Shown here piece by piece: positions 18,076 through 18,765 of a stretch of DNA of 18,765 nucleotides. Each line of letters starts with the position of its first letter. Position 1 is the stretch's first letter. The position numbers and the translations under genes were made by a program. Location of the stretch: NCBI GenBank assembly GCA_021792235.1, contig JAJYVC010000018.1, positions 1 to 18,765 of the forward strand, read 5' to 3'. Source of the stretch: Microcaldota archaeon (GTDB lineage Archaea > Micrarchaeota > Micrarchaeia > Micrarchaeales > CABMGC01). The notes below the pieces were generated by a model. That model did not search any database. It was not told the DNA's origin and worked only from the letters and a program-made list of their open reading frames with translations.

Positions 18076-18765
18076 CTATTTCTCATATTTTGTTTTTGTA
18101 ACGGATTTAGTAGCATTTAGTTGCAGTAAGGAATTATATTGCCTTGAATAGTCATTGTCAAATCTTCTGCAGCATAGCGACCCAGTTAGGACAGTTGATA
18201 TTATATAGTTCTTTACTTTTATACCTTTTAGATTATTTCGCAGGTATTCGATTGTAAGATCCGGCTCCTTTTCATTTACTATAGGAAAAATTAAGGTAAA
18301 TGAATACGGATAAACAACATCACCGTCTAGGACATATTTATTTGCGATATCTCCGTAAGTTATTATTTCTTTTAAAAGTTCGGCACGAGTATCGGCAAAG
18401 TTATTTCCATTGATTAGCTCTAGTTGCAAAAGAGAGACATACCTGATAGGTAACTTGCCCATAGTTATCGTAGGCCGCACTATTATTTCCTTTTCCTTTA
18501 GTTTTGAATAAGTGTAATTAATGGCGCCGTGGTTTAATCCATGTTTTTCGTCTATTTTCTTGAAATCTTCTGTGCTGTTGTTGTTAAGTTCCTTTAATGC
18601 GATAAATTCCCGGTTCATCAGTTCCTCTTCTTTTGGCGTCGGATTTTCTATGCTTCTATGCCATACTCTCTCTTTTAGTAGGTTGTTGAAGAATTCCTCC
18701 CTTAATGGTATAAATCCGTAATTCCTTGAAATTGGTGATACGTACCATCGCGCATTATATCTGCC
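18076..18765 (-). CDS. Regulator-like protein, 5' end outside the window (at least 229 aa)
   Basis: The frame is open from the stop at 18076-18078 to the right edge, without an in-frame start near the edge, so the gene begins beyond the window; the internal ATG at 18616-18618 is not the true start. The visible part has a charged stretch, then what looks like a winged helix-turn-helix (F-K-K-I-D-E-K-H-G-L-N-H-G-A-I-N-Y-T-Y-S-K-L-K-E-K-E-I-I split over helices 2-3), where the order of a turn, a recognition helix and K-L-x-x-x-x-I-I resembles Lrp/AsnC or MarR-type domains. A following alpha/beta region of about 110 residues could be a ligand-binding or dimer domain. It is markedly AT-rich (many AAA, AAT and TTA codons) compared with the core genes, suggesting foreign origin. 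Function not established. Confidence 0.6.
   Translation of the reverse strand, partial: GRYNARWYVSPISRNYGFIPLREEFFNNLLKERVWHRSIENPTPKEEELMNREFIALKELNNNSTEDFKKIDEKHGLNHGAINYTYSKLKEKEIIVRPTITMGKLPIRYVSLLQLELINGNNFADTRAELLKEIITYGDIANKYVLDGDVVYPYSFTLIFPIVNEKEPDLTIEYLRNNLKGIKVKNYIISTVLTGSLCCRRFDNDYSRQYNSLLQLNATKSVTKTKYEK

Overview
The window looks archaeal, most plausibly from a small-genome DPANN-type lineage; a Micrarchaeota/ARMAN-like placement is an inference. The evidence is short TATA-type promoters about 25-38 bases ahead of many starts, frequent leaderless starts, archaeal Shine-Dalgarno cores of the GGTG type, heavy use of AGG/AGA and ATA codons, and the gene set: a Dpo4-like Y-family polymerase, an AMMECR1 protein, a beta-CASP RNA-processing nuclease, a HerA-type ATPase and a relic IS605-type TnpB. 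No rRNA, tRNA or CRISPR array was seen.

Layout. 1-2.1 kb: three small hypothetical or membrane genes and one GNAT acetyltransferase, each with its own promoter. 2.3-4.0 kb: AMMECR1 followed by DNA polymerase IV. 4.0-6.35 kb, minus strand: thioredoxin reductase, an RBBP9-like serine hydrolase and a histidine phosphatase in one tight operon, then an Ala-rich small ORF. 6.4-7.3 kb: a decayed IS200/IS605-type element whose tnpB has an internal deletion and a one-base frameshift. 7.37-9.2 kb: beta-CASP nuclease plus an EamA transporter, ending in a strong hairpin. 9.2-10.9 kb: unknown genes, including an operator-like array of ATTTACT half-sites, a convergent overlap of two ORFs and a Cys-rich exported protein. 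11-14.6 kb: a standalone Amidoligase_2-like protein, endonuclease IV, a HerA-like ATPase with a possible C-terminal PD-(D/E)XK domain, and a broken PIN-domain toxin-like gene. 14.7-16.1 kb: an AT-rich divergent pair, a family 2 glycosyltransferase and a winged-helix regulator. 16.1-17.3 kb: a DUF192 exported protein and a hypothetical protein diverging from a shared TATA. 17.3-18.1 kb: two tiny ORFs encoding almost pure glycine peptides flank a GNAT gene. The right edge holds a 5'-truncated regulator-like gene.

The most unusual structure is the pair of tiny glycine-peptide units at 17293-17399 and 17981-18053. Both have the identical box TTTAAAAACA, then a perfect 13-base palindrome (6-1-6, different sequence in each), then GGTG exactly five bases before the start codon, then an ORF of 9-11 codons that is nearly all Gly. 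Such matching architecture around two different tiny ORFs is hard to dismiss as chance, and I recognise no described family. Other leads are the amidoligase/Nfo/HerA-nuclease cluster, the hydrolase that has no canonical start codon in the right place, and two genes (tnpB and PIN) each broken by the loss of one A in a run.
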